NCBI GenBank assembly: GCA_963726105.1 | Contig: CAVSBJ010000024.1 | Location: 248,001-312,000 of the forward strand | Reading direction: 5' to 3' | Length of the DNA: 64,000 nucleotides | Source of the DNA: Roseiarcus sp963726105 | GTDB taxonomy: Bacteria; Pseudomonadota; Alphaproteobacteria; Rhizobiales; Beijerinckiaceae | Translations under genes and position numbers: made by a program | Notes under the pieces: generated by a model | Databases searched by the model: none | What the model was told of the DNA's origin: nothing | The model's input: the letters and a program-made list of their open reading frames with translations, nothing else | In this document: positions 25,256 to 34,981 of the stretch, in pieces | Layout: each line of letters opens with the position of its first letter | Numbering within the stretch: position 1 is the stretch's first letter

Positions 25256-26191
25256 CTATCCAAACCACCCCTGAACCGTGATGCCCGCAAACAGGATAAG
25301 CCCAGCGTCGCGGTTAGAGCGAAAAAGCCTCAAAGCCGTTGCCGGATCGGCGCCTTCGACTTGCGACGTTTGCCAGGCCAGATGAGCGCAAAAACCCAGC
25401 CATCCGACAAGCGCGATGGCCCCGCCGTTCACGGATTCAATGGCCCCCAGCGCCAACACGGCGGTCGCGATATAAAACGCCCCAACGCCGAGCTTCACCC
25501 GAGTTCCGAACAATCGTGCGGTCGACCGGATGCCGACAATGGCGTCGTCGCGCGCATCCTGCAGCGCATAGATTGTGTCATAGCCGATCGTCCACACGAA
25601 GGCGGACGCGTAAAGCAAGATGGGCGCGACCGAGAGGCTCGCGAAGGTCGCGCTCCAGCCCATTAGCGCTCCCCACGAGAAAGCAAGGCCCAGCGCCGCC
25701 TGCGGCCAGGAGGTCACGCGCTTCATCAACGGGTAAATCGCGACAACGCCAAGCGAGGCGATCCCGAGCCAGATCGAAAATGCGTTGAAGCTCAACAGCA
25801 CCGCGAGACCGATCAGCGCCAAGACGACAAGGAACACCGCGGCCGCGCCAACCGTGACTCGTCCGGACGGCAATGGACGGTTGCGCGTACGCTCGACCCC
25901 GGCGTCGAGCTTGCGGTCGAGAATGTCGTTGTAGGTGCAGCCAGCGCCGCGCATGGCGACCGCGCCGATCAGAAAGAGAATGAGATGCCGGAGGTTGGGT
26001 CCGCGATGGAGGGCAACGCCCGCGAGTGCCGTCGCCTCCCAACACGGGGCGAGCAGCAGCTGCCATCCGGCGGGCCGGTCGAGACGCGCAAGTTGAACGA
26101 AGGGGAGCGCGAAGTCCGGCGTCAGTCGCAGCACCAAGCTCGCCGGCTGCGCGTCGGGCAGCCCGGACGCCCGCTCCGGCGCGAAGATCAA
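25256..26191 (-). CDS. ubiA: 4-hydroxybenzoate polyprenyltransferase
   Basis: A 311-residue integral membrane prenyltransferase of ubiquinone synthesis. The first Asp-rich motif is GAGCTYNDILDRKLDAGVERTRNRPLPSG (NDxxDxxxD) and the second is YDTIYALQDARDDAIVGIRSTA. About eight hydrophobic segments follow. The proposed start is TTG at 26191, overlapping the TGA of the preceding small gene (TTGA), which gives a normal length; the frame is open further upstream but only through that gene. The start is uncertain, the identity is not. Confidence 0.92.
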   Translation of the reverse strand: MIFAPERASGLPDAQPASLVLRLTPDFALPFVQLARLDRPAGWQLLLAPCWEATALAGVALHRGPNLRHLILFLIGAVAMRGAGCTYNDILDRKLDAGVERTRNRPLPSGRVTVGAAAVFLVVLALIGLAVLLSFNAFSIWLGIASLGVVAIYPLMKRVTSWPQAALGLAFSWGALMGWSATFASLSVAPILLYASAFVWTIGYDTIYALQDARDDAIVGIRSTARLFGTRVKLGVGAFYIATAVLALGAIESVNGGAIALVGWLGFCAHLAWQTSQVEGADPATALRLFRSNRDAGLILFAGITVQGWFG

Positions 26192-26616
26192 AGAGGTCCG
26201 GCGGGCAACGGCTGAGCCTGTGGACCGCTCCCGCCGCCTTGAGCCGCTTGCTCCTTCATCTTCTTCATTTGCGCCGCGACATTGCAGGCCTTCGCGCTGA
26301 AGGCGGCATTCTTGGCGTGATGCTCCTTGAGTTGGGCAATCGCCTCGTCCGGAAACGAGCACCAATCCTTATTCTTTTCCATATAAGCGATCAGCGCGTT
26401 CTCAGCACGGACTAACCCTCCAGACTTCCCGCAAAATGCTTCTGGATCCAGCGGCTTACCGTGAAAAGATTTAGCGAAGTTGTTGACAATTTCCAGTTGC
26501 GTATTGCGCGCTTCGGCAAGCTTTTGCATGTCGGAGCCGCAGTCAGCATAGGCTGATGCGCCCAGTTCAACCATCAGAAACAGGCTCGCAACTATCGCGC
26601 AAAATCGTTTTCTCAC
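26188..26616 (-). CDS. Small secreted protein of unknown function
   Basis: About 142 residues. A signal peptide (VRKRFCAIVASLFLMVELGASAYA) ends before DCGSDMQKLAEARNTQLEI. The mature protein is helical, with four Cys (DCGS, AFCGKS, DWCSFPDE, KACNV), which could make two disulfides. The C-terminus is Gln/Gly/Pro-rich (AAQGGGSGPQAQPLPAGPL). The GTG at 26616 (or 26619) follows GAGGGTGA. It directly precedes ubiA with overlapping stop/start. No family recognised. Confidence 0.7.
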   Translation of the reverse strand: MRKRFCAIVASLFLMVELGASAYADCGSDMQKLAEARNTQLEIVNNFAKSFHGKPLDPEAFCGKSGGLVRAENALIAYMEKNKDWCSFPDEAIAQLKEHHAKNAAFSAKACNVAAQMKKMKEQAAQGGGSGPQAQPLPAGPL

Positions 26617-26753
26617 CACCGCGTCACCCTCAAGTCGCGCGCCCCGCGATTGGCCGCACAAATCTCAAAAAAGAGGCAAAAGCACGGCTTAAGGCTATCG
26701 TGGGAAGCTCATCCAGGGGCGGAACAGCCCCGTCTGGCGCCCCTGAGTCGCGG

Positions 26754-27758
26754 CTAAACCCAAGCGCGGGACCCGTAGTCGATACCATACCGGTCCGGCG
26801 ACGATGCGATCGCCGCCATTCCAACCAGCACCGCGTCCTCCCGCGTGACGAGCCGTGTCGGAATGCGCTTGGCGAGACCGTCAACCGGCGCCTTGGCCTC
26901 GAACGCTTGCCGAAAAGCGGCCTCATCGAGAAAATCAACGACTCTCGGCAGAACACCGCCGGACAGCGTCAGGCCGCCAGTCGCCACGAAGGTCACCGCC
27001 ATGTCGCCCGCAAAGCGCGCAACGATGTGCCAGTAAAGCTTGACGCTCACCGCTTCTTCACTGTTGGGGCGGCCCGCCGCGGCCGCAGTGACGGTTGCCG
27101 GGTCGACGTGCGGATCGGGTCCCCCTTTCGCCATCATGCGGGCTCGGTGGACGCGAGCGAGGCCGGCGCCGGAAATGACGCTTTCGCTGGTCACACGCCC
27201 GTGCGCGCGCTCGAGATGCGGCCAGAGTTCGAATTCCTCGGACCGCACGGGCCCAAAATCAATATGGCAGGCCTCAGATGACACCGGCGTGAAGCGTCCA
27301 TCTGCCTCGACTAACGCGGCAACGCCAAGCCCGGTGCCCGGCCCTAAAATCACCTGGGGACCTTCAGTCCCGAACCTCAGGGGACCGACACTTCGTTCCC
27401 AGCCCTCCGGAATCGTTGGCAACGATAGCGCCTGAGCCTCGAAGTCGTTGAGCAGTAATCCTTGCTTTAAGCCCGTCCGACGCGCGGCCTCCGGGCCGTC
27501 CATCAGCCAAGGCGCATTGGTGAGCTTGAGCGTCCGGCCGGCAACCGGGCCGGCTCCGCAGGCGATCATCGAGCGCGGGCGTGTCCCGAGCTTGGGGACG
27601 GCCGCCTCGATCGCCTCCGCCAACCCCGGATAGTCGGCGGTGCGCAAATGGACAATATCGCTTAGAGGCCCGCGGGGCTCGCTGACCAGTGCGAAGCGAA
27701 CGTTCGTGCCGCCGGTGTCGCACACGAGCGCGGGAAAGGGGAAGGAGAAGTTCGTCAT
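26754..27758 (-). CDS. glk: Glucokinase
   Basis: A 334-residue bacterial glucokinase (Glk, E. coli type). ATP-binding LVCDTGGTNVRFAL, LTNAPWLMDG, LLLNDFEAQALSLP (with the catalytic Asp), LGPGTGLGVA, SSEACHIDF and GGLTLSGGVLP are all seen. It makes glucose 6-phosphate from glucose and ATP. It stands alone on its strand after the small secreted gene, with about 140 bases between them. No sugar PTS permease is seen in this window, consistent with kinase-based glucose use. Confidence 0.94.
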   Translation of the reverse strand: MTNFSFPFPALVCDTGGTNVRFALVSEPRGPLSDIVHLRTADYPGLAEAIEAAVPKLGTRPRSMIACGAGPVAGRTLKLTNAPWLMDGPEAARRTGLKQGLLLNDFEAQALSLPTIPEGWERSVGPLRFGTEGPQVILGPGTGLGVAALVEADGRFTPVSSEACHIDFGPVRSEEFELWPHLERAHGRVTSESVISGAGLARVHRARMMAKGGPDPHVDPATVTAAAAGRPNSEEAVSVKLYWHIVARFAGDMAVTFVATGGLTLSGGVLPRVVDFLDEAAFRQAFEAKAPVDGLAKRIPTRLVTREDAVLVGMAAIASSPDRYGIDYGSRAWV

Positions 27759-28009
27759 CGGAAGCCATAACGCAGAACGCAGCGGCGGCGGTCAAGCGGC
27801 AAACAGCAGTGTTTCAATCCAACGGACGGTGTGAAGCCTTGCAACGGATTGTTAACTGGCTATGCTGAACAGATAGAGAACAACACGCCGGTGACGCTTC
27901 AGTCAGCCGGGTGAATCCTGTCCACAAATGACTTGAGTGCGACAGACGAGTTCTGTTTCGCGTTGGCGTGGTTCGGCCTAATCTCCACCACGGGAATCAA
28001 TCGAGGAAC

Positions 28010-28129
28010 ATGACCGAGCGCACCTATCTCGAATTCTTCGCCGGCGGCGGCATAGCCCTGATGAACGGCAAGGCGCCGAAGCCGCCGACCGGTCAAGGTC
28101 GCCGGAGCCATCGCAAAAAGTTCAGGTGA
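28010..28129 (+). pseudogene. Remnant start of a DNA cytosine-5 methyltransferase (dcm-like)
   Basis: A 39-codon frame from an ATG at 28010 reads MTERTYLEFFAGGGIAL and then becomes an unrelated Lys/Arg-rich tail to a stop. The beginning is motif I (FxGxG, SAM binding) of C5 methyltransferases. It lies upstream of vsr on the same strand, where a dcm gene would be expected. The catalytic PC motif and the rest are missing, so the gene appears deleted internally. Confidence 0.65.
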
Positions 28130-28409
28130 TGTCCGACGCTGAAATCGCGGAAAAGAAAGATCCTGCGCTTCGTCTGCCGCGCCAGGCTGAGCATCACAGG
28201 CAGATCGTCGGCCATTTCCTTGCGGTCAAGAACTCGAGGGAGATCGCGGGAGCGATCCAGGCGCACTCGAGCGGCTTCAGAAGTATCACCAACAGCTCCT
28301 CGGCCTGGCGGTCGAGGTTGAGGGCGATAGCGGGAAGGATTGATCGGAATCGCCGCGCAAGCGACCCACTCAAACGTGACCAGCCGCGGCCCGACCTCAC
28401 CGGCTCGCA
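28130..28409. other. Decayed DNA between the dcm remnant and vsr
   Basis: Short frames only. One frame carries a protein-like stretch (LERLQKYHQQLLGLAVEVEGD) ended by a stop, and another reads HHRQIVGHFLAVKNSREIAGAIQ. They do not match C5-methyltransferase motifs known to me. I read this as a deletion scar with remains of another gene. Confidence 0.35.
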
Positions 28410-28838
28410 ATGACCAAGAGAAAACGAACAGCTCCAGCCAAAACCTATGACCGCTCAGCCGTTATGCGCGCGGTCAAATCGCGCGACACAAATCCAGAGC
28501 TCGCGGTGCGCGCGCTTCTGCGCCCGATCGCGCCGGGCTATCGGCTTCATCGCGGCGATCTGCCGGGCAAGCCCGATGTGGTTTACATTTCCCGAAAGCT
28601 CACGATTTTTGTCCACGGCTGTTTCTGGCACGGCCATGATTGCGCGCGCGGCGCGCGGGCGCCCGAGACCAACGCCGCCTATTGGCGCTCCAAGATCGCG
28701 CGGAACCAGGCGCGGGACGAAAAGACCCTCGCCGCCTATGCCGCAATGGGCTGGCGCGCGTTGGTCATCTACGAATGCGAACTCAAGGATAAGGCTGCGC
28801 TCAGCGCCCGGCTCGCGGAAGCCCTGAAGGGGGGCTAG
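28410..28838 (+). CDS. vsr: Very short patch repair endonuclease Vsr
   Basis: A 142-residue Vsr homologue. RSAVMRAVKSRDTNPELAVRALL, GYRLHRGDLPGKPDVVYISRKLTIFVHGCFWHGHDC and YWRSKIARNQARDEKTLAAYAAMGWRALVIYECEL are the family motifs, including the catalytic Asp in KPDVV and the zinc-site Cys/His. Vsr nicks at T:G mismatches formed by deamination of 5-methylcytosine. Its usual partner methyltransferase survives only as a fragment upstream. Confidence 0.93.
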   Translation: MTKRKRTAPAKTYDRSAVMRAVKSRDTNPELAVRALLRPIAPGYRLHRGDLPGKPDVVYISRKLTIFVHGCFWHGHDCARGARAPETNAAYWRSKIARNQARDEKTLAAYAAMGWRALVIYECELKDKAALSARLAEALKGG

Positions 28839-28928
28839 AGCACACAGATTGCGCGATGTCTGCCTATCTTTCAGCCTTGCGTCACAATCTGCCGCAGTGC
28901 AGCATCGAAGTCTCTTCGTCTTCAACGG

Positions 28929-31727
28929 ATGCGCCCAATGGCCCGCACCGCCCGGCTCCAAAGCCTTCCTCTTCGCTCCGCGAACGCTTCCGAGAAGGAC
29001 GTTCCGCTGCGCGACGACATTCGTCTGCTCGGCCGTATTCTCGGCGACACCGTGCGCGAGCAGGAGGGCGAAGAGGTTTTCGAGCTGGTCGAGCAGATCC
29101 GCCAAGCCTCGATTCGCTTCCATCGCGACAACGAGATTGGCGCGCGGCGTGAGCTCGAGGCGACGCTCGACAGCCTCAACGCTGACCAAACGCTCGCAAT
29201 CGTTCGCGCCTACAGCTATTTCTCGCATCTCGCCAACATCGCGGAAGATCAGCATCACATCCGCCGCAACCGGGCTCATGCGGTCGCGCGCTCCGCGCCG
29301 CGTCCGGGCTCGCTCGCTTATTCTTTTCAGCGCACGCGCGAGATTGGCGTCGAGCCGAGCGCGCTCACCGACTTCTTCGACCGCGCGCTGGTGAGCCCGG
29401 TCCTGACCGCCCATCCGACCGAAGTCCGGCGCAAGAGCACGCGGACGCGCGAGCTTGAGATAGCGAAATTGCTCGACGATCGCGAAAACGCAGGCGGCAA
29501 CGAGGACGAGCTTGCGCTCAACGAGGAACGGCTTCGGCGGGCAGTACTCATCCTTTGGCGCACGAACCTCCTGCGCCAGACGAAGCTCAAGGTCATCGAT
29601 GAGGTGGCCAACGCCCTCTCATTCTACGACTACACGTTCTTCCATGAGTTGCCTCGCCTCTATGGCGCGATCGAAGATAGACTCGACGCCATGTCCGGCA
29701 AGCCGCGGACGAAGCCGATCGGGTCGTTCCTGTGCATCGGGTCGTGGATTGGCGGCGACCGCGATGGTAATCCGTTCGTCACCGCCGACGTGCTTGACGA
29801 GTCGATGCGGCTGCAGAGCGCGAGGGCGATTGGCCACTATCTGGACGAATTGCACGAGCTGGGCGCTGAGCTGTCGCTCGCTTCCAACCTCGCCTCGATG
29901 AGTCCGGAACTTGCCGCGCTTGCCGACACGTCGGACGATTCCGCCGCCGCCCGGCGAAAGGAGCCCTACCGCCGCGCCATCACCGGAATGTATTCGCGCC
30001 TCGCCAAGACAGCGCGCGAGCTTGACCACGTGATTGCCCTACGTCAGCCGATCGTTGACCGGGCGCCATACGCGTCGTCGGCGGAATTCAGCGCCGACCT
30101 CGCGACGATCGCGCTCTCGCTGAGGCAGACCAACGCGGGCATCGTCGCTCGCGGGCGTTTACGCGCCTTGCAGCGCGCCGTTGACGTGTTCGGGTTTCAT
30201 CTGGCGCCCATCGACCTCAGGCAGAACTCAGACGTCCACGAGCGCACAATCGCCGAGCTTTTTACGGCGGCGTCGCCTGGCCTAGACTACAAAGCGATGA
30301 GCGAGGAGCAGCGGGTGGAACTCCTGCGTCGCGAGCTCGTTTCGCCCCGCCCGCTCTTCTCGCCTTTCATTGCTTACAGCGAGGAGACGGCGGGCGAACT
30401 CGCTCTATTTCGCGCCGCGGCCGATATCCGAATCAAATATGGCCCGGGCGCGATCCGGACCTCGATTATCTCCAAGACGGACAGCGTCTCCGACATGTTG
30501 GAACTGGCGCTGATCCTGAAGGAAGTGGGTCTGGTTACCGCGGAAGGGCAGTCGGCGCTCGCGCTCGTACCCCTGTTTGAGACAATCGAGGATCTGCGCA
30601 ATTGCGTCGGCGTGATGGATAAGCTCCTTTCCCTCCCCGAATACCGCAGGCTGGTCGATTCGCGTGACCAGGAGCAGGAGGTGATGCTCGGCTATTCCGA
30701 TTCGAACAAGGACGGCGGCTTTGTCACCTCGGGCTGGGAGCTTTATAAGGCGGAGATCGGTCTTGTCGAAGTGTTCCGCCGGCATGGCGCGCGCATCCGC
30801 CTCTTCCATGGGCGCGGCGGCTCTGTCGGGCGCGGCGGCGGTCCGAGCTACGATGCGATCCTGGCGCAGCCGGGCGGCGCGGTGCAAGGGCAAATTCGCA
30901 TCACCGAGCAAGGGGAGATCATATCGAGCAAATACTCCAACCCCGAGGTGGGGCGACGCAATCTGGAGACGCTCGCCTCGGCGACGCTCGAAGCAACGCT
31001 ATTGCAGGACGAGAGCCCCGCGCCCGACTCGTCTTTTCTCGAGACGATGGAGGAATTGTCGCTTTCCGCCTACAAGGCCTATCGCGGCCTTGTCTACGAG
31101 ACCGAGGGCTTCGTGCGCTATTTCTGGGCCTCGACCGTCATCACCGAGATCGCAAGCCTCAACATCGGGTCGCGCCCTGCCTCGCGGAAGAAAACGCAAG
31201 CGATTGAGGATTTGCGCGCGATTCCCTGGGTATTCTCGTGGGCGCAGTGCCGGCTCATGCTGCCCGGCTGGTTCGGCTTTGGCTCGGCGGTGAAGGCCTA
31301 TATTGACGCCCATCCCACGCACGGCCTTCAGACGCTCAAGGAAATGTATGTCCGCTGGCCCTTCTTCCGCACCCAGCTCTCCAACATGGACATGGTGCTG
31401 GCGAAGTCCAGCCTCGCCATCGCGTCGCGCTATGCCCGGCTGGTGGAGGACGTCAGCTTGCGCGAGAAGATCTTCGCGCGCATTTCGAGCGAATGGCGCG
31501 ATTCGGTCGATGCGCTCAACTCGATTATGGAGCAGTCAACGCTGCTCGAGAGCAACCCCCTGCTCGATCGCTCGATCCGCAATCGTTTCCCTTATCTCGA
31601 CCCGCTTAACCACGTGCAAGTCGAGCTTCTGAAATTGTATCGTTCACGCGCATCGAGCGAGAAGGTATTGACTGGAATCCAGCTCACCATCAACGGCATT
31701 TCGGCAGGGTTGCGCAACAGCGGGTGA
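28929..31727 (+). CDS. ppc: Phosphoenolpyruvate carboxylase
   Basis: A 932-residue PEP carboxylase, full length. The catalytic His motif VLTAHPTEVRRKS is near residue 160, GYSDSNKDGGF near 588, and FHGRGGSVGRGGGP near 627. The C-terminal inhibitor/active-site tail reads QLTINGISAGLRNSG, with Ser where many enzymes have Thr (RNTG). It adds bicarbonate to PEP to form oxaloacetate. In methylotrophs it is also part of the serine cycle, but no other cycle gene is in the window. Confidence 0.96.
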   Translation: MRPMARTARLQSLPLRSANASEKDVPLRDDIRLLGRILGDTVREQEGEEVFELVEQIRQASIRFHRDNEIGARRELEATLDSLNADQTLAIVRAYSYFSHLANIAEDQHHIRRNRAHAVARSAPRPGSLAYSFQRTREIGVEPSALTDFFDRALVSPVLTAHPTEVRRKSTRTRELEIAKLLDDRENAGGNEDELALNEERLRRAVLILWRTNLLRQTKLKVIDEVANALSFYDYTFFHELPRLYGAIEDRLDAMSGKPRTKPIGSFLCIGSWIGGDRDGNPFVTADVLDESMRLQSARAIGHYLDELHELGAELSLASNLASMSPELAALADTSDDSAAARRKEPYRRAITGMYSRLAKTARELDHVIALRQPIVDRAPYASSAEFSADLATIALSLRQTNAGIVARGRLRALQRAVDVFGFHLAPIDLRQNSDVHERTIAELFTAASPGLDYKAMSEEQRVELLRRELVSPRPLFSPFIAYSEETAGELALFRAAADIRIKYGPGAIRTSIISKTDSVSDMLELALILKEVGLVTAEGQSALALVPLFETIEDLRNCVGVMDKLLSLPEYRRLVDSRDQEQEVMLGYSDSNKDGGFVTSGWELYKAEIGLVEVFRRHGARIRLFHGRGGSVGRGGGPSYDAILAQPGGAVQGQIRITEQGEIISSKYSNPEVGRRNLETLASATLEATLLQDESPAPDSSFLETMEELSLSAYKAYRGLVYETEGFVRYFWASTVITEIASLNIGSRPASRKKTQAIEDLRAIPWVFSWAQCRLMLPGWFGFGSAVKAYIDAHPTHGLQTLKEMYVRWPFFRTQLSNMDMVLAKSSLAIASRYARLVEDVSLREKIFARISSEWRDSVDALNSIMEQSTLLESNPLLDRSIRNRFPYLDPLNHVQVELLKLYRSRASSEKVLTGIQLTINGISAGLRNSG

Positions 31728-31752
31728 CCAGCAGCGTGCGAGCCGAAGCGAT

Positions 31753-33552
31753 TCATCCCCCGCCCAGGACCCCCTTCATCGCCAGGTTGGTCTCTCGCGC
31801 GTAACGGCGGGCCGCGTAGGCTTCGCCAAGCGTGCCCAGCACCTGTTCAGTTCCGCGCGCCGTGACGACGAGCGTGTCAGCCTGTGACGCGCCGAAGACG
31901 TCGAGCGCCCGGCGGACGTTCTCGTCGGGATGAAGGACGGTCGCAGGCAGACGGGCGATGGCGGCGATCGGCCCGCCGTCACTGCTCTCTTCGAGGGCAA
32001 GCGCATGAGCCTCGGGAACGTGGACCAGTCCTTGATATCGCTCGTCTTCGCCAATTGCGACGACGAAATTGGCGCTGCCCAATGGGTAGGCTTCGCGGAA
32101 GGCGCGGACCGACTGATCGGCAGGAAACCTCGGCGGCGCAGGCGCCATCATCCGTCCGACAGTCAGCTCACGCAGCCAGCCGACATCCTGGCCGCCGCGG
32201 ATCGTCTCGCCGCGCAGATGCAGCCGCCAAGTGGTGAACGAATAGCCGAAGGTCGCGCGCACCGCGAGCGTGGTCGCGATCGAAGCCGCGAGAGCGCCGC
32301 CGGCAACGCCAAGGTTGCCGGTGCTTTCAAGCACCAGAAAGGTCATGGTCAGCGGGCCGCCAACAATGGCCGCGCTCAGCGCGCCCATGCCGACGAGCAC
32401 GCAAGCCGTGGTCTCCAGTCCCATCGACGGCGCCAAGGCGTCGACGCCGACTGCATAGAGCTTACCGAGCAGCGAACCGACGAACAGCGACGCGAAAAAC
32501 ATTCCGCCGCGAAAGCCGGACGCCAGCGAAACAAAGCAGGCGAACAGCTTGAGCACGATGAGAGTCGCTAACTCGGCCGCCGACATCGGCCAGTAGAAGT
32601 CGAGCCCGAGCGCCCCGTGGCCTGCTCCGAGCACTTGCGGGCTGTAAAGCGCCATCGAACCGACCATAAGTCCGCCAAAGACCGGTCGTAAAAGGCGTGA
32701 GGGGACGGTCCAGCGGAACGCCCGCTCGATTAACGCCGCCACCCGCATTGCGCCCACGCCCACCGCCGCCGCGACCAGGCCGAGGCCGATCAACGCGCCA
32801 TAGTCGACGAACGTCAGCGGGGCGACCGTGGGCGCTGTGATGTCGTAAGGCGCCCCAATGATCGCCTGTGTGGTGAGCGATGCGGCGAGGGTGGCGGCGA
32901 ATACGGGGATCGCGTTCGCGAGCGAATAGGCGCCGATGATAAGTTCAAAAGCGTAAAAGGCGCCAGTGAGCGGCGCGCCGAACGCCGCCGCAATTGCGCC
33001 GCCTGCTCCACAACCGACGAGCACGCGGAGGTCTTGCCGGCGCAAGCGCGATCTCACACCGAGATAGGAGGCAACGCCCGCCCCGATTTGCGCATAACCC
33101 GCCTCGAGTCCGACCGAGGCGCCGCATCCATTCGATATCAATGTCTGCGTCGCCACCAAAAGGCTCTGGCGAAGCGACATGCGTCCGCCCCGCAAAGCAT
33201 TGGCCTCGACCGGATCCACCGCAGGGGGCGTCTTCCTCCGAGAGAGCCAGACGTCGAGCGCGCCAAGCAGAAGCCCGCCCAGCATGGGCGCGCCAAAGGC
33301 GGCGAGCGGCGCAATGCGCTCCGCGGCGCTCAGGTGAACATCGAACGGGATGCCGTAGATCCGCACATGCGCAATGTTGACGACGCTGGTCATTGCGGCG
33401 ACGCACAAGCCAGCAAGGACGCCAACGCCGATCGCAAGCGCAGTCATGCCAAATTCGCTCGCGCGCAATCTCGCGCGCGCGGTCGCAAGCATGATCAGCG
33501 CCGGGCGCGGAACAGAGATCGGTCGGATGCTGCGTCGGACGGGGGAACCCAT
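31753..33552 (-). CDS. ClC-family chloride channel/antiporter with C-terminal CBS domains
   Basis: A 599-residue membrane protein. The ClC core (about residues 35-430) contains GCGASVGLEAGYAQIG, which corresponds to GxEGP with the gating Glu kept but Arg-to-Leu and Pro-to-Gly changed, and GFRGGMFFASLFVGSLLGKL near the GxFxP motif. The tail (about 450-590) looks like a CBS pair (VGRMMAPAPPRFPADQSVRAFREAYPLG; ATVLHPDENVRRALDVF). The ATG at 33552 is chosen; a TTG at 33588 would add 12 residues. Direction of ion flow cannot be told. Confidence 0.9.
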   Translation of the reverse strand: MGSPVRRSIRPISVPRPALIMLATARARLRASEFGMTALAIGVGVLAGLCVAAMTSVVNIAHVRIYGIPFDVHLSAAERIAPLAAFGAPMLGGLLLGALDVWLSRRKTPPAVDPVEANALRGGRMSLRQSLLVATQTLISNGCGASVGLEAGYAQIGAGVASYLGVRSRLRRQDLRVLVGCGAGGAIAAAFGAPLTGAFYAFELIIGAYSLANAIPVFAATLAASLTTQAIIGAPYDITAPTVAPLTFVDYGALIGLGLVAAAVGVGAMRVAALIERAFRWTVPSRLLRPVFGGLMVGSMALYSPQVLGAGHGALGLDFYWPMSAAELATLIVLKLFACFVSLASGFRGGMFFASLFVGSLLGKLYAVGVDALAPSMGLETTACVLVGMGALSAAIVGGPLTMTFLVLESTGNLGVAGGALAASIATTLAVRATFGYSFTTWRLHLRGETIRGGQDVGWLRELTVGRMMAPAPPRFPADQSVRAFREAYPLGSANFVVAIGEDERYQGLVHVPEAHALALEESSDGGPIAAIARLPATVLHPDENVRRALDVFGASQADTLVVTARGTEQVLGTLGEAYAARRYARETNLAMKGVLGGG

Positions 33553-33620
33553 GTTCAAGTTTATGCGCGGCGGGCGTCGCCCTGCCAAGATCGCAGCGAA
33601 CGATCTCCCAGCATCATGCC

Positions 33621-34748
33621 TCAGAGCGCCGAAAGCGCCATGTCGTCGCGATGGATCATCTCGGCGCGCCCGGCCGTCCCCAGGATATGCGCGATATCGC
33701 GCGAATTGCGGCCTCGGATGCGCTCGGCATGCAACGCGTCATAGGCAATGAGCCCTCGCCCGATCTCGGCCCCGCGCTCGTCGCGGATCGCGACGCAATC
33801 ACCGCGCGCAAACACGCCTTCGACCCGCGTGACGCCAGCCGGCAGCAGGCTTTTGCCGCGAGCAAGCGCCGCCGCAGCGCCAGCGTCGACAAACACGGCT
33901 CCCTTAAGTTCAAGTGACCCGCCGATCCAGACCTTTCGCGCTGCGACCGGATTCGACGGGGTCAGGAACCAGGTGCATCTGCCGCCTTCGGCGATCCGCG
34001 CGATCGGATGCGGAATGCGCCCATCTGCGATCACCATATGCGCGCCGGCTGACGTGGCGATGCGTGCGGCCTCGATCTTGGTGCGCATGCCGCCCCGCGA
34101 CAGCTCGGACTCTGCGCCGCCGGCCATGGCTTCGATCTCGGGCGTCACGCGTTCGACGACGGGCAGCAATCGCGCGTGCGTGTTGCGATGTGGAGGCGAA
34201 TCATAAAGCCCGGCGACATCGGAAAGGAGAATCAAAAGATCCGCACTCGTCATAGTGGCGACCCGCGCCGCCAGGCGATCGTTGTCGCCGTAGCGAATCT
34301 CGCTCGTTGCCACAGTGTCGTTCTCGTTGATAATCGGGATCGAGCGCATCGCAAAAAGACGGCCGAGGGTTGCGCGCGCGTTGAGATAGCGACGGCGTTC
34401 CTCCGTGTCCTGCAAGGTCAAGAGCACCTGGCCGGCGAGAATGCCGTATTCAGCAAGAGCGCGAGACCACTCGCTCGCGAGCGCGATCTGCCCAATCGCC
34501 GCTGAGGCCTGGCTGTCTTCGAGCTTGAGCGCCCCTTTCGGCAGCCGGGCGATCGTGCGACCAAGCGCGATAGCCCCGGAGGACACGACAATGACGTTTG
34601 CGTCGCGCTCGTGCAGCGCGGCGATGTCCGACGCAAGCGCTTCGAGCCATTCGCGTCTGACGGCGCCAAGGGCGCCGTCGACCAGGAGCGATGAGCCGAC
34701 CTTGACAACGACACGGGTGAACTGATCGAGAGAGGGAAGCTTGACCAC
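33621..34748 (-). CDS. proB: Glutamate 5-kinase
   Basis: A 375-residue proline-pathway kinase with a C-terminal PUA domain. RVVVKVGSSLLVDG, VIVVSSGAIALGR, IINENDTVATSEIRYGDNDRLAARVA and ESELSRGGMRTKIEAARIAT are the kinase motifs; the PUA part starts around residue 280. It makes glutamyl 5-phosphate. The start appears to be GTG at 34748 (VVKLPSLDQFTRVVV). A longer frame to 35120 is only open reading into the neighbouring kinase gene. Confidence 0.93.
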   Translation of the reverse strand: MVKLPSLDQFTRVVVKVGSSLLVDGALGAVRREWLEALASDIAALHERDANVIVVSSGAIALGRTIARLPKGALKLEDSQASAAIGQIALASEWSRALAEYGILAGQVLLTLQDTEERRRYLNARATLGRLFAMRSIPIINENDTVATSEIRYGDNDRLAARVATMTSADLLILLSDVAGLYDSPPHRNTHARLLPVVERVTPEIEAMAGGAESELSRGGMRTKIEAARIATSAGAHMVIADGRIPHPIARIAEGGRCTWFLTPSNPVAARKVWIGGSLELKGAVFVDAGAAAALARGKSLLPAGVTRVEGVFARGDCVAIRDERGAEIGRGLIAYDALHAERIRGRNSRDIAHILGTAGRAEMIHRDDMALSAL

Positions 34749-34981
34749 GATCGCCGGTGAAAAGGATTGGTTTGACCGCCCGAAACCCAGAGCGGGCGAG
34801 CGTTTTTCGTCTAGAGCGCCGAGGCGGGGATGGCAAGGCAAAGGCTCGAGGGAGGTCCGAGCGCTTTCCCTGACGCGACGATCATCTCGACAAATATTCG
34901 ATCGAGGAACCGATTCAAGACTGGGCCACGACGCCAAAGCTGCGACTTCCCGTGCGCAGGTGTGGTCACTCCGGTTCGATC

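Noticed and set aside
24927..25268. Minus-strand frame between btaA and ubiA
   Set aside because: No ribosome site, no family resemblance, Arg-rich composition.
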